DNA of 64,000 bases, from contig JAPFBE010000002.1 of NCBI GenBank assembly GCA_034336665.1, positions 18,144,906 to 18,208,905 of the forward strand, in the 5' to 3' direction. The position numbers were made by a program, and so were the translations under genes. Positions 28,380 through 41,931 of this stretch are shown one piece after another. Numbering within the stretch: position 1 is the stretch's first letter; each line of letters starts with the position of its first letter. This DNA comes from Luscinia megarhynchos. Lineage: Eukaryota; Chordata; Aves; Passeriformes; Turdidae. The notes below the pieces were generated by a model. That model did no database searches and was not told where the DNA came from. It saw nothing but the letters and a program-made list of their open reading frames with translations.

Positions 28380-29010
28380 ATAAAATGCAGTAGGGAAAGG
28401 AGGTTTCTAACCGGGTGCGTTCAACACCATGACCTCCTCACACCCCCGCCCCACAAATGCTGAACTGCTGAATGAAATTCCTCTCGTTTCCTGCACTGAA
28501 TCATCTGTGTCACCACAAAGATGAGATATTTAACTGCGCGCACACGTTTCTGATTTGAGGGGCATGCAGTGTAGGGTGTTTCTCAAACTACTGTCAGACT
28601 AGCCACACACGGTTTGGATTTCTTCCGTGTTTGATGTATCATTTAACTAAATCTGTCTTTTTCCAATGAGGTACAACCTTTCAGTGATGCTGTTTTCTAG
28701 GAAACGCGTAGGTGAATGCTGCTGCTTCTTTTGCAAAGTATTATTTGAATGGAGCTAGGAGGGACAGGATATGCTGATTTGCACAATTAAAAATAACTTA
28801 CAATTTGAACTGTGGCATCCATCAGATGCTTTACAAATTTCATTAGGGCAGATTACATGCTCTTTTCAAAATCCCTTTTTTCCAGACCTCAACTTAAAAT
28901 AATTTCATTAATTTACCCACAAATTACCTCTCATTGCTAAGCTGATCAACAATTTTTTAATCACTACAGCAATTCATTCTGCAGCAAAGTTAGCAGCACT
29001 GTAGCCCTCC
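28380..29010. promoter_or_regulatory. Candidate conserved regulatory element
   Basis: This block combines retained CpG sites (near 28.41, 28.54, 28.61 and 28.70 kb) with a long AT-rich complex stretch (28.74-29.0 kb) full of ATTA/TAAT and TTTGCA words and almost no simple repeat. It has no coding potential. It is one of the most enhancer-like stretches in the intron by eye. Confidence 0.3.
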
Positions 29011-30329
29011 AAATGCAATAAACATCCAAGACACCCAAGAGAAAGAAAGGTGAGGCAAAATGCTAAACCACAGTTCCTTAACCACCCTTCCTAACCAGGA
29101 TGGCTTTGTATCATTGTAGGCACTGAAGGGAGCAAACTATGCACCGCTGAAGTCAGTGGGATCTTAGTGGATGCTGGGTGGGAATAGGCCCCTACAAATA
29201 TGCAACAAGCAATAGCAAAGCTTATACTCTGCTCTGGATTGATCCGAGTCACGAGGAGCTCAAGCTGTCAGTCAGCAAGAGTGCAAGGAGGGCTGATTGT
29301 TCTGGTCATCTCACTGGAGCAGAAGAAAAATTCAAGATGCACATCCTCCTTGCAGTACCCCCACACACTCTCACCCAGATGAAAGCTTAAGGACAAGAAT
29401 AATGTTTTCACACAAGCCTATTTTTTCCACAAAGTGTTGTCAACCTTCTCCAGCCCTTATTTTAATAAAGGAAAACCTATCATCCTTTTGACCTTGGACT
29501 TGTTCATTTTCTCTGTTTCTCTCAGTACATGCTCTTTGCTAGCCATTCAGCATGCTGCGAGCCCTGATAAAAGTGGTTAATGTTTACTGAAACCTGCGTA
29601 TGAACTGTACTAAACCTGATGCAGGGGGAGGCAAAGTTCTGCTAGCAGCATCCATGACCAATTAAAAAGAAGTGTTAGCTTGTTTTTCTTTTTAAACTCA
29701 TCCCCCCCCTGCTAAACAGCTCCATGAGTAGATGGGCAGGCAGCTCAGGGAGAAGACTGAAAAAATTCTTCAAATCCATCCACCTAGATACTTCAAAATT
29801 TTCTGAGTACCACAGGCCTTTCAAGAATACACAAAAGGAATTGAAAGAACTACTGGGATTCTGTTTCTGGGAGATGCATACTTTATCCCTAAATAATTGT
29901 TTTTCAAAACAGTCTGAAAACATGCAAGTCTAGCAGAATTTCTGAGTGTTTCCTTTTAGTTTTCCCTGTAGATGTCCATGCACCCGTGGCTTGAGCAGTA
30001 TTTAAAACATCCTCAATGAAGTGAAAAAGCAGAATATTACTACTGTAGACTCAAACAACTAACAGTTGGTAAGTATTATTCAGAGACTTTAACATAATTT
30101 CTTTCCAGCAGAGACAGAAACAAACAGCAGTTTCAACAGCTGTATCTGTGCACTGTTTAGGAATAATGTTTTGTAGCACAGACTAAATGTTTGCATTTAC
30201 CCTTCTTAGCTTATTGGCTTTTCCTCCACCTATATTGTAATATCCAGCCCAGAGAGCTCTTACAGACAGCTCCTGCCTCCCTCCCTCTGTCTGGTGACAG
30301 TGGGATGCTCTCAGGTGTTTAATGACAAG

Positions 30330-30364
<35 letters not shown>

Positions 30365-32229
30365 TACTAGAGGGCAGCAACAGTGCTGCAGTCACCTTGG
30401 AAACAACCATCACCCACTGTTTGCAGAACAAACAATGGTACCTTTTCAGCCAGCGCAAGGCAGGCAGGGCAAGGGGCAGCCAAGCAATTCTGGGACTTAC
30501 AGGAGTGTTAACATATTGCATTCATTCAGTGCGTCAAAAAATAGTTCAGCACGAGGAGCAAGGCACTCTCAAAGTGAGAGCCTTTGGCTGCAAACCACAG
30601 ACAAGTGCACAGGGCTCAGAAGGTCGAACAAGTCTCCCCAGTCAGCAACGAGGTCTTTTCCTCTGATTTTTTTACTTGCCCTCCTGTTCCCCTCTCTCAT
30701 ACACACAGAAGGAAGAAAAACACACCTATTTAAACTGATCTTATCCACGAAAAGTCAAGTGTTCAGCTTCCAAGTAGCACTCTCTGAAGTTTTCTCAGTG
30801 TGCCAAAATATTTTAAAGAACTGTTTACCCGCACTTGTAGTGCTTTGTACCCAATGCATCAAGAGCCGTTTCCAGAAGCGTTCCTTGTGAAGTTAGCGAG
30901 GATTGCGGTTATTCAGCATTTCAGACCGTATGCCTAAGCACTCAAACAGTTATATACCCCTCTCTTCTCAAAACAAGTCCATTTTCAGAGAGGCAGTCTG
31001 CCTGCTTTAAAATACAGATGATGTACGTTAGGCTCTACACTAACTCCTCAGTGTCTTCCTATCTCCTGGAGACTTTTTTCTCTGCTCAGAAAAAAAAACC
31101 AACAGCATCAAAGAAGTCTTTTTTACCTACAATAACCGCAGGGAAAAGCTAAATATTTAAGGATTCAAGTTTTATCAATTTAAACACACTCTCACAAAGT
31201 GCTTCGCTCTTGTTGCAAGCGGAGTGTTTAAAGCAGAATGGAGGCTGAGGTGTCACTTGGATCCTTTAGTGCTTTACAGCCTTCCCACACTGGCCAGCAG
31301 ACACCTACATTGCTGAGAGCAAACTGACAGCAGCCCAGCTGCCCAGCTCGCCCCTATGGCCACTTGGCAAAGGATTGCAAGGCCCTACAAAACTATGCTG
31401 CTGCTTGACTCGTGCATAAAAGGGTGTCCAGGTGTGCTGTGAAGGAGTGCCAGGCACAACACACCCAGCTGAGAACTGCACTGAGGTGATGAGAGCTGTA
31501 CAAAGGTACAACAAAACAGCTCTTGGGTGAGATCTGTAGATTTCCACATCACAATATAAACACTTTTCTATAGCCTTCACTCATCTTTCACAGCATTGGC
31601 AAAATAAAAAGGAAAAAAAAAGGCAAATCACCTTTAGTCCATCAGAAATACTGACTGTTGCTGTCCTGCAAACTAAAGCCTCCAGCAAGCTTGTCCATCT
31701 GGACTGGACAGGTTCACTCACGACTACAACGTGGTAGCTCAGTTGAGTCAGACTAACATTACTAAAAACCTACCTTAATGTTCATTAAGATGCAGGTTAA
31801 CACATTAACTGGTCTTGCACAGCCACAAACACGGCTTTGGACATGGTAGGCTGTACCTTAAGGAGCATCAAGGGAGCTTCTTCTTTTTTTTTTTTAATTG
31901 TGTTCGGCTAACTCAGTTGACCTCAAACAATTGAGACACACACCCTCTTTTTGCCTGTCAGGACAGGGTCCTTCTCTGTCTTGCACTGCTGGGACAGGAG
32001 AAGTGAAATATGTATGGAGGTGATTCACATACAACCCATCCTTCACTTGCTCCTAATAGGGGGTGGAGAGGAGGGAAGCATATGGGTGAAAAGCCGCAGC
32101 TGTTCCAAGGCTGTTCCAACTTCACAACGCACGATTTATGGAAAACAAAACAAGAGGAGCAGAAAAATAGGATTTGAACATTACTGACCTAAAAGAATCA
32201 TTGTAAATACCTCCTGCTCTGTGCAAGGG
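29011..32229. other. Presumed intron 1: no gene seen
   Basis: There is no supported exon. It includes the T32 tract at 30332 and approaches the second CpG-rich block at its right end. Confidence 0.5.
30332..30363. repeat. T32 homopolymer
   Basis: Thirty-two uninterrupted T, the longest homopolymer in the window. Read on the minus strand it could be a poly(A) tail, but no polyadenylation signal lies just before it and no flanking duplication is seen, so simple sequence is preferred. Confidence 0.9.
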
Positions 32230-33310
32230 CTACCCTGGGCTCCATCGGCCTTCAAGGCCGAGAAAGGAAACATTAAACTTGACCAGCAGCCAGGATTCAC
32301 TCACTGTCTGCTTCCTAACATGCTTAGATGGGGCAGGCTCTACCTGTGGCAGAGCACAGGAGGGCACTGCCCAAGCCTTGTTCCTGCTCTGCACTTGGCA
32401 CTGTCCCTGCGAGCCAGAGCCCGGCCGAGGGGCAAACACAGCTGTGCCCCGCCAGGGCTGCCCTCTGCCCCAGCATCCGCAGCCAGCTCCGAGCTGGGAT
32501 GGGAGTGCACTCCTCACACCCCAGCAGCCGGCTCTGGCAATTCTGGCAGAGGCACGTGCTCCAAAGGGCTCTGAAGTCGGAAGGGAGGGAACACGCACAG
32601 GACAGCTTCCAGCTGGGGCTGCGGCTGCTCCTCAGCGGTGGCACCGCACCACTGCCCAGACAAACAGGGATGCAGGCACATCCCCTCCGCTCGGGCATCG
32701 CTGCCAAAACTCCCCGCGGCCGTGCCCAGGGGAGCCAGGCCTCCGTGCCACGAGGGCGAGGAGAGGCAGCGGCTGCAGCAGGGCCGGCCCTCCCCTCCCT
32801 TCCCCCCGCGCAGCCGCCCCCACCCTCCAGGAGCTCTATCGCAAATCCCCAGGCCGCGCCGACTGCCAGCTGACAGAACTGTTTAGTCAGCAACCAGCCA
32901 GAGAGGAGCGGCCGCCCCCCTCCATCCTTCCCGGCTCCTTCCCGTGGTACCTTCCCCGCCGCCGGCAGCGCCAGGAAAAGAAACTCCCTTGCTCCCCAAC
33001 CCCTGCCCAAAACGGTGAATGCGCGAAGTATTCGCATCTCCCGAAAGTTTGTCGAGCTTTGCACGTAGCTGAAGGATCCGGGTTGTTGTTTTGCTCCTTT
33101 TTTCCTCTCACCCCCTCCCCTCGGTGCTTTGTATAACCCTCTTTCACCACGCTGCCCCATCCCCCCGGCGAGAGGAGATCCAGGAGCGCTGCTGCTGCTG
33201 GAGGAACTTCCTCCATTTGCTGTGAGAACATCGCTCCGGCGGCCCCGCGCCCCGCGCCGCCCCGCAGAGGAAGTGCAACATAATAGCCAGGCCCCAGGTG
33301 CCAAGGTTAG
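32230..33310. promoter_or_regulatory. Internal CpG-rich block, possible alternative promoter
   Basis: About 1.1 kb is GC- and CpG-rich, ending abruptly on both sides in AT-leaning DNA. Minus-strand sequence includes a good donor-like CAG|GTAGAG at 32338-32344, which would suit an alternative first exon spliced to the same downstream exons. A plus-strand TATA-like TTTGTATAA lies near 33128. Long open frames occur on both strands, as expected in GC-rich DNA; none encodes a recognised protein, and none begins with MSRRKQ. A short perfect inverted repeat (GCGAA, 3-base loop, TTCGC) lies at 33023-33035. Confidence 0.5.
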
Positions 33311-36300
33311 CCTGTCCTTTTCCTCTCCCCGGGATGATTTCCACTGCTTTCAATACCAGCCTCCCCAAGAGCCAGGCCTTTAAAGCTACGTGTTAAAGTT
33401 ACCAACAGCAGCAGCAGCAACAGCAAAAGAGAGCTGAAACCTGCTCAAGCAGCACCACCCGGCCTTTGCACACCAGAACTTACACGATGCAGAAAGGCTG
33501 AACATTTTCTAGGAAGCGAAAAGTCTGGTTTCATCCGAACAACCTTTACCCGTACTTTTCGGCAGCCCAGCCCACGCCAGCGAGGCAGCAGTACCACCAG
33601 AACTGCCTGTGCTGGCCCTCTCTGCCTGCCCAGGGCACATGTAACAACCACAGCAATACAAATGTCTCGGCTGAAAGGAAAACCGCATCTCAGGCCAGGC
33701 TGCAATAATGAAAACCCTGGGCAAAAGGCATGGATTTAGTCTACAAAGAAGATGGAGATCAGCACCCAAAGAGCACTGAGTACACAGTTTCCATTCTCTA
33801 TTCTGACTACACCTGCAGAACTGAAGACACAAAGTAATTAAAAAAATAGGTTTTAATGGAAAGTCTCACAGTGTCTTACTACTCTTTCCCCTTTTCAGTT
33901 TGCTTGTTCGGTACAAAAGCACACATAGGCTTCCTCCAAAATGCAAAAACTCAGTGTCAAAGGGAAGCTCCTACACTGGCTCATCTCACAAAATCCTCTG
34001 CCTTCCAAGGTGGAACAAGGGCAGATTAAAAGGTGTAACTATGCCCTAGGTGTTATGATGTTATCCATAATTTATGCAGAAACAAAATGTCCCATACTGA
34101 CATCCCTGTAACAAAGCATTTGTTTGGCTTATACAAAAGTGTTTCATGGCAAAAAAGTGAAGTCTTTCCTTTCCTCCTCTCCTACCCATAACAAAATACA
34201 TGCATGCATTCTTTTTTGCCATTCCTCCCAGCTGGGTATCCATGCAACTGGCTCCAATTAATTTGATTACTAAACTGCAGAACTGAGGAAAGTGAAGAGT
34301 TAGCAACCTGTCTCAGTTTATCATACTGTGAATATAAGGAGTTACTGAAAAGAAAAAAACCAACCCTGCAGTCTCCAAATAACTAAGCAATGGTAAGGAC
34401 TGAAATTCTCTAGAAAAGAATGTTTTAAGTTCAGAACCCCTTAATTCTCTCTTCCACGTTTTAGTGTTAAAACCTCACAGTCTACACAGGCTGCCTGCTG
34501 CCAAGAGATAGACAGCTGCAACACGTAGACACAAAAAGGAGGTGTCTTTTGGCTGGAGTTTTAGATTTCTACACGCTGCCCTGTTTTATATGCTACTCCC
34601 CCAAACAGTTACAAAAAATAACTGCAGAAACCTAAAAACAAGTAGGACCTATTGTAACCAAAGACAGCTACTGATAGAGCCTGTATTAAATGTGCAGATG
34701 CCATAAGGCCTTTTCCCAGTCCATGTTCCTCTGTCCTCAAGACAATTTTCTTGGAAATGTGCTGTTGCAGTCCTTGTACTTACTTGGCTTTTAGCATATG
34801 TTTAGTTTCATATCTTACAATAGAAGCCTGGGCATTCCAAGAAAACCTACAGCAGTCTTCACTCTTATTTTGCTTAAGCTGGTATTTCTGGGCTGTGATT
34901 GATACTCTGCCCCTGGCTACTCAAACGACTTCTTCCACAAAAGACACACCAGCTGGCAAACCTGCACCAGATTTGTACCAGTCCAGTCAGAACAAAACCT
35001 GGACCACAATCTTACATGATGAAACATGATCTCCTTACACAATATCAAGCATGATTAAGAAAGATACTCTCTCAAGATGGAAATTAATTTGGAAACAGAA
35101 AGAACAGCTAAAGGAGACCTGATTTCCAGAATTTCTTACACAGCTAATGCAGTTAACAAGATTTGCATCAAGAGAGAAAACAAAGAACGTGTGATAAGGT
35201 GGGAAGATGAGACTATCTTTGCAGCCAAAACTCTCAAGCCTCTTGATAAAAACAGCATGTAGTTTTGTGCTGCTTGCACTGAGAGTCAACATCTCTCCAG
35301 AAGCTCTTCCCTTTCTTCAGCTGTTCATTCCCATGCAGGGGAAAGCCTATGATTTGCCACCCCGTTACTGATCAAAACAAAAGTTAGTGAGGTATGATTG
35401 TTCAAAGACACAAAAAATTAAAGAGGACTGGCTACTCAGAACATTTTAGAGATAAGGCTTACAGTGAAACCTCACAAATCCCTGTATCAGCATCTCAGAA
35501 GATTACAACAGCAGGAGTGAACTGCTAGAGGTGAGGTGGTAAATAAATTACAAAAAACTCCCAAACAACCAAACCTCTTCAAGCTGGTTTTACTGCTTCT
35601 TCATCCTATGATGTCAAATGCCCATTTAGGTTGTCAAGGAAACCATTCTGAAGTCACCAATTCAGTGTCATGAATTTTTTTAGTTACCAAGGCAGACACA
35701 CCAGAAAACAAAAAGTTGGGAGAAAATACCTAAATATCAAAAGGCTCTAGAAAAAATGCATCTTCAAAGAGATAAAAACCATCAAGAACAGATCTCCATT
35801 GAGATTTTTCCTTTTCATTGTTTGCAGTCACATACCTGGAAGAATACTTGCCTTGAAGTGGTGGAGGGAAGATGCTTGAATACAAGTGGTGTTAAACACA
35901 ACCTTTAAAGGTAAACACCACAATGTACCTGAAAGACAGGGGCAAGTGGGAAAAGAAAAAGGGGAGGGACTGGGGAAAGTGGGTCTGTTAACATAAACCT
36001 GCCACTCTTACAGTTACTGGAATCACAGCAGAGATACCCATGAACTGGCAGTAGCCATGGAGGGGATGCTCATTCTCACCTTCTGGTTGGAAGCCAAAGG
36101 GCAGGTAAAAACCTACATGTTAAAAATGAAGGGTCTTTTAAAAAAATGCAAAATGTTTGTGCTGGTTTTTCAGCATCACAACTCCAAGACAGCAAAGACA
36201 CTAAGCCCAGCATACACAGCAGATGCAGTTCCTGTATACAAGGACAGATACAACAGACATTGCTGATCACCCCCCACCCATGGAGCAAGCTTGAATTAGC

Positions 36301-39300
36301 CTCTGTCTACACGAATTCATTAACCTAGCAGCACTGATTCCAGGATCAAGGATCCATCCTAGCAGGTAATGCATCTTGTTGCATCCACGTTTGATTCCAG
36401 GACCTTGCAAAGATAAACTGGCAAAAAGGCATTCTACTTGATTCTACAACTTTTCATCCTGGTCCTTGCTTCACTAGGAAGACTTGATGGTTCTGATGGC
36501 TTGAGCATGGTCTTTTTAATAATGGTTGTCTGGGCTTTTAAAATCTGTTCTACCTGCATTGCAGTCAGAAGTCCTGTCATCCTTTGTTGTTCTCCCACCT
36601 CGTTCTGCCAGCACAACTACATCAGCTGCACAGTAAGTCTGCTCAGAGAACTGACTGAGCCAAAACTGAACTTTTAAAAGACAGAGGGACAAACACAAAA
36701 AGTCCTTATCAGCTTTCTGGCCTAGCACTTTAAGGCATACCTTTAAGATATTTAAAATATTTATTATTTTGAATACATATCCCAAGAAAACAAGCAGTCA
36801 AGAAAATACTTCTAATTAAAGCAACATAAACATGCCCTCCTGCTTACACATACACAATGACTTTATTTTATGTTTATTTTTAGGTTTTCCTGATCTAACA
36901 CCCAAGAGCAGTGAGACACCTGCAAAGCATATGCCATGCTAGAGCTCCATTCCTTGTTCCTCACATGACCTTTACGATATTAAATTTAAACTTAAGCTAC
37001 TAAAATGCAGCAGCAAAGCAATACAAGAGGAGCTCTGAATTCAAAAATCAGCTACAACCACAACTTGATAGTTTAAAAGAAGAGCCCCTGCTTCCTTTCT
37101 CCAAACACATATGCTTGCTGCTTTCAAATACTATATAATTCACAAAGTCTACAGAGCTCAGTATTAAGTGCTGAACATCTTATTTAGAATGGTTTTACAC
37201 ACAGCAGCCTTCAAAGATTATCATCATAAATCAGTACTACCTGATGAACAGGACTTGTTTCTCCTAAAACCACTTTTCACCAGTCCTGAGAGGCTTGATA
37301 CAGGGAGTAAGAAACCTAGATAAAACTGAGTTCTCACTGTGAAAGGCTTTCCTTACCAGAAGGTTTCAAATCACTAGTGTCACCCTTGCAACTAAGCTCG
37401 CAGTTCAGGCAAACTGGAATAAAGTTATCAACAGCTAAACACAAATCAAGTAGTACACATCATTTGGTGGGCAGGTTAAGGTAGAGCTTTAAAAGGCAAG
37501 GTTCCTTTTTAGGCCATGTCAACAGTGAAGAATGTGCAGCACACAGAGGAAGAAAGGGGTTAGCATGACCTGATCTAAACCTCTCCTTCCTCACTCTCCA
37601 CAAGTGGCTGCATTTCGGCAGCCTTGTAAGCACTGATTTGTAAGGCAATCTAACTAAGTAAATACTAGCACTATGGCTAGTACTGAAGCAAAACTGTTTC
37701 AGTTGCAAAAAATAAAATCTCAAAGTCCATCAACATGGACCAGACAGTCCTATAGGTGGGTAAGTGGGTTCACAACTAGCAAATTTAAAAAAAGAGATGA
37801 AAACACAGCAGAATTGCAGAATATGCTAATTTTTCTTCAGTGAGCTCAAAACAATTCCTCTGACATGTGCCAAGAATAATGGCTGAATCCTAGTCATCAT
37901 CCCAAATCAGGAGGCAAGCATAGGAAGTGGGCAAACTTTATTGTGAGTAATATCTCTCTGTTTAAGTGGAACCTAAGGAAGCACCCAGAGTGAGCAAAGA
38001 CGAATGTCCCTTGTCTCTGGCAAGTTGTATTCACCAAGGTTTTAGATACACAGGGCATGCTTCAGGCTGCCATTTGTAGGGAGAAAGCAGGGGGGCATAT
38101 TAAGTGGGGGGATACAGGGACATTCCTCATGGAAATCAGCAGTTTATCTGGGAAGGAAAACGGCAAGAAAAGAGCTATTTAAACAGGCAGTTCTCAAGCA
38201 ATCAGGGTGGATATAACTGAGCCAGATCTACAAACAACCTCACCAATCACAGCATCTTCTGACTGCGACTTGCCAAAATGAAGAAAGTTTCACAAAAAAG
38301 CTGCTGCAGAACCACAGCAGCACCTGGAAATCTTTAAAGCCTGTTCAAGTATATGTCCTATAGCGATAAATATCCAGGCAAATAAAGTATTTTTGGCATG
38401 TGCCTTTGATAGATGCTAACAAGGCAAACCAAAGCTTTAAAAAGCATTGATGAAAGTCGTAGTCAAAAGTATGGAACAATTTCTGCATAATAATGGATAC
38501 TCAGATTAGGACTCCAGCCTGGGAAGAAGGCCACAGAGGTGATACAGCAATTGTCCAGAAAATCCTGAAAGGTATGGAGAAGGTTGGTAGCAAATCAATA
38601 CTTGCTAGTTCTCTTAGCACAAATCCTAAATAGTATTAAGTGAAAGCATAAAATGAGAGATTTAGAAAATCCATTTTTCACCTCCTCTCCAACAGAGCAT
38701 GCAGATAAACTGCAAAACTCACCATCACAACATACCAAGAGTCAGTACAGGTTCAAAAAGTCACTGGACAAACTCACAAAAAAAGGATTCTTGAATCTAA
38801 ATACTGTAACTGCATAAATACCCCTTGGCTCAAGGAATTCCAGAATCTGCATGTTGCTGGTAGATTACATTAGGAAAGCATCATTAATAGGTTCCCTCTT
38901 GCTAAACTCTTTAACAAATCCACATTGAGCAGCATCTTGGGCGTGACACGCTTTGGGTCTGACTTGGTATTAAGACACAATCAGGACTCCCTCTGGTTTT
39001 CAGTTTTGCAGGCAAAAAATGCAGCACGACTTACTCCACAGAATTTAGCACAGACCTAAAGCACCTCCTGAAACAGATCCAGAGGCATTTCTGCCAGCTT
39101 GAGGAGGCCTTCTCTGCTCTGAATCCAAGCTTCACTGGAGAAGCAGGTACCAGGAACTGCTCACTCCAGGACAGGGCAGTCCTGAGGAAATGTCAAAAGA
39201 GCCGCAGCTTCAACGTGATTTAGGTCAGGGTGATTTCAGAGGTTACAGTACCAGGGCTGTCATCCCTGTCTGACGGCCAGTGGTTACTGTGCTTGCAGCA

Positions 39301-41119
39301 GAGACACGTCCAGCTCCAGAGATGCCCATAATTGAAGTTTTAACTACCACTCAATTCAATTCAAACACAGCAAACTCTGAAGTGCTTAGCCTGGGAGGAG
39401 ACACATCCACCCTTCTGCCTCCTCTGCAGCATAAACAAAGCCCTTCATCTGGGGTCAGAGCAGAGCAGCAGGACAAGAAACCTTCAGAAAAAAATTAAGT
39501 TTTTTCTGCATCAAACATCTGCCTGAGGTTCTCACCTAGCCAGTGAATACAGACATGCTCACTTCCAGGCCTTTGGATAGGGACAGTGGTTAGAGGCTCA
39601 CTTGTGGACCACCTCCACCAGAAGAGCCCAGCATAGAGCCAGACCCCTTGTTGGTACTGCCACAGGCCATATTAACTTGTCGCCTTCAATATGCATCCAG
39701 CAGAGTTCAGGTCATGGATTTGTTGGAAGTTCATCACTTATTCAGGCTTTTGTGTGAGAGGTCATTGCTGTCAAACTGTCTGCTTTCACAAGCACAAAAG
39801 CTCATGTTAAAATGTAAATACTTACAGGTGTTCCACCAGGCACTCAAGATGAAAGTCAGAGCAAATATATTAGTACTAGCCATATTTTACAATGCTGGTA
39901 GTACTTGGATGTCATCTGTTTGTGAACCGAGGTTTTTATGTGAGTCCATCTGCCTAGACAGGAAGCATGATCTAACGGTGGAGACACAGCACTGGATTCA
40001 CAGCACTGGGGCTCTTTTTCTGCCTCTCCTACCATCTCCCTCTGTGACCTTCAATAAAGAAATTCTTCATGCTACTGTCCCAATTGAAAAGAATGTGACT
40101 AGATGCTTACTCGGCCACATATGAGGGCCGTCACCCTCTGTCATTTTTCCTAATTACTACAAGAATTCAAGAATGATATGGGAAAAATTAATCCAACTGG
40201 TAAAGTTAACCTGAGTTAACAAAAAGCAAGAGCCTTATAAAAGAGCACAACACCCTCCTCCCCCAACGCCTGTATTTCACTGTTTGTTTTTCAAGACGGA
40301 ATCTCTGCAACTTATTATTACATCGCCCTTGATGGAGACAGCGTTTTGTAAATTCAGCTTTGCAAGAAGCCTGGGTAGGCTGGCTCACCCCTGTCGCCTA
40401 GATTTGCGTGCTGCTTACCACTTTGCAAGCAATTCAAGCACGACTTCTGTGTTGGGATAACACCACAACACTAGCAGCAGGCCTATGCTGGCACAGGCCT
40501 ACTGGGAAAATCAACTCCCCAGCTGTGGGAAGAAGCAAAGCCGGCAGAGGCTGCAATCACCACGTCACCCTGGAATCCAGTTTCATGTCCAGTCCAACCT
40601 CGTTCTGTGACTGAGCTGCACAGTTCTGGAAAAGCTGGTATCCTCTTCCCTCAGCACTTCCAGCTACACGTCATATTCTCTTGTGACTTCTGGAAACTGC
40701 TATGTTAGCTATTAAACTGGAAAAAGCCATCTTTGGCCTGAGAGGAACTCACATTTATCCAGTTCAGTACCTATGACAGGGGTAATTTTGCACTGTGCAT
40801 CCCACACCAGGGAAGTCATGAGACAGGCCCCCCGCCCTAAACCATGCGGAGGCATCTCCATCAGGGAACCTGGCTATCAACATACCAGGAAAGGCAGCTT
40901 GGGTAAACCCCACGGGTGACGCGCAGTGCCGTCTCTCTGGAACAACCGAGGGGAGTGGAAGGAAGCTGCGAACAACTGGGCTCTTCTGATGTGCATTCCC
41001 TTCCTCTGCTCCAGCACACGCAGGAGGCCAAGTAAGCACACATGACATGCTCCCTGCAGGATGCCACATCCTGCTGTATTTCAAATGGCATCCCGAGGCA
41101 GGCCAGATACTTTTAAAAC

Positions 41120-41160
41120 ACAGTATGATCTTTGACAGTATGATCTGTCACAGTGTGACA
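41120..41160. repeat. 15-bp imperfect tandem repeat, about 2.5 copies
   Basis: ACAGTATGATCTTTG (41120-41134) is followed by ACAGTATGATCTGTC (41135-41149) and a decayed third copy starting ACAGTGTGAC. Confidence 0.85.
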
Positions 41161-41886
41161 GGTTCTCAGAGACAACATAGGGGACAAAGGAGGGAATGGC
41201 ACTGACAGATTTACCCAACATTGCTGAACTGTTCCTAACCACACTTCTCTTCGAAAAAAAAAATCCCAAGCAAACAGACACGCTGCAGCCACATGCAAAT
41301 TTTACAATGCATATTCCTTCTGCTCTTTGCTGTTGGTAACTTTAGTTTTATGAATTTCTGGTAACTCTCACTCACCCAAACCCTTCCCATTCCTACAGAA
41401 AGTAGAGATCTGTTTAGAAGAGGGGGGTGAAAATAAGAACTGTGGAGGTGGTTTTATGTACTGCTTAACCCCCTCAAGCTGCTCCCAGCCTTGCTCCCTG
41501 TCACGCCCCACACACGGTGCTGTGTTTTAAGGAGCGCTGGTTATGCTGACATCAGTGAGGCTCCGGGGGCCATCTAGGCAGCTGTTCCTGCTCCTGTGTA
41601 TGGCCACGAGCCAAATCACTCTGCCTTTTTGGTGATGTTCCCTCCTGCCAGCTACCCCCATTCCCGCCCACACGTCTGCAGATGGGGCAAGGTGGCCACT
41701 GGCAGCCTCTCCAAAGAAACTTCAAGTGGGAAAAAAAGACTGGCAGCTTTCTTTTCCAGCCTACAGTCGGAAATGCTCGGTGATTTTTGACAGCGTGCTG
41801 TTGACTGAAAGAACTGCAGCTTCTCTTCCCGGAGAGCCAAAGACCAAGTTGCCCTTAGGACTTTGTCACTAGAGGAGAAGAACACG

Positions 41887-41931
41887 TGCTCTGCCCTTCC
41901 TCTCCCCACTGCTCTGCCCTTCCTCTCCCCA
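41887..41931. repeat. 23-bp tandem duplication
   Basis: A unit beginning TGCTCTGCCCTTCC occurs twice with period 23 (41887 and 41910); the first 22 bases of the copies are identical. It is pyrimidine-rich. Confidence 0.95.

Noticed and set aside
30332..30363. T32 as the reverse-strand tail of a processed pseudogene
   Set aside because: No polyadenylation signal next to it, no flanking duplication and no gene-like sequence on the expected side.
32324..33304. Minus-strand open frame of 326 codons
   Set aside because: It lies in a GC-rich block with long overlapping open frames on both strands, is rich in Gly, Ala, Arg and Ser, and shows no domain I recognise. It is best explained by few stop codons in GC-rich DNA.
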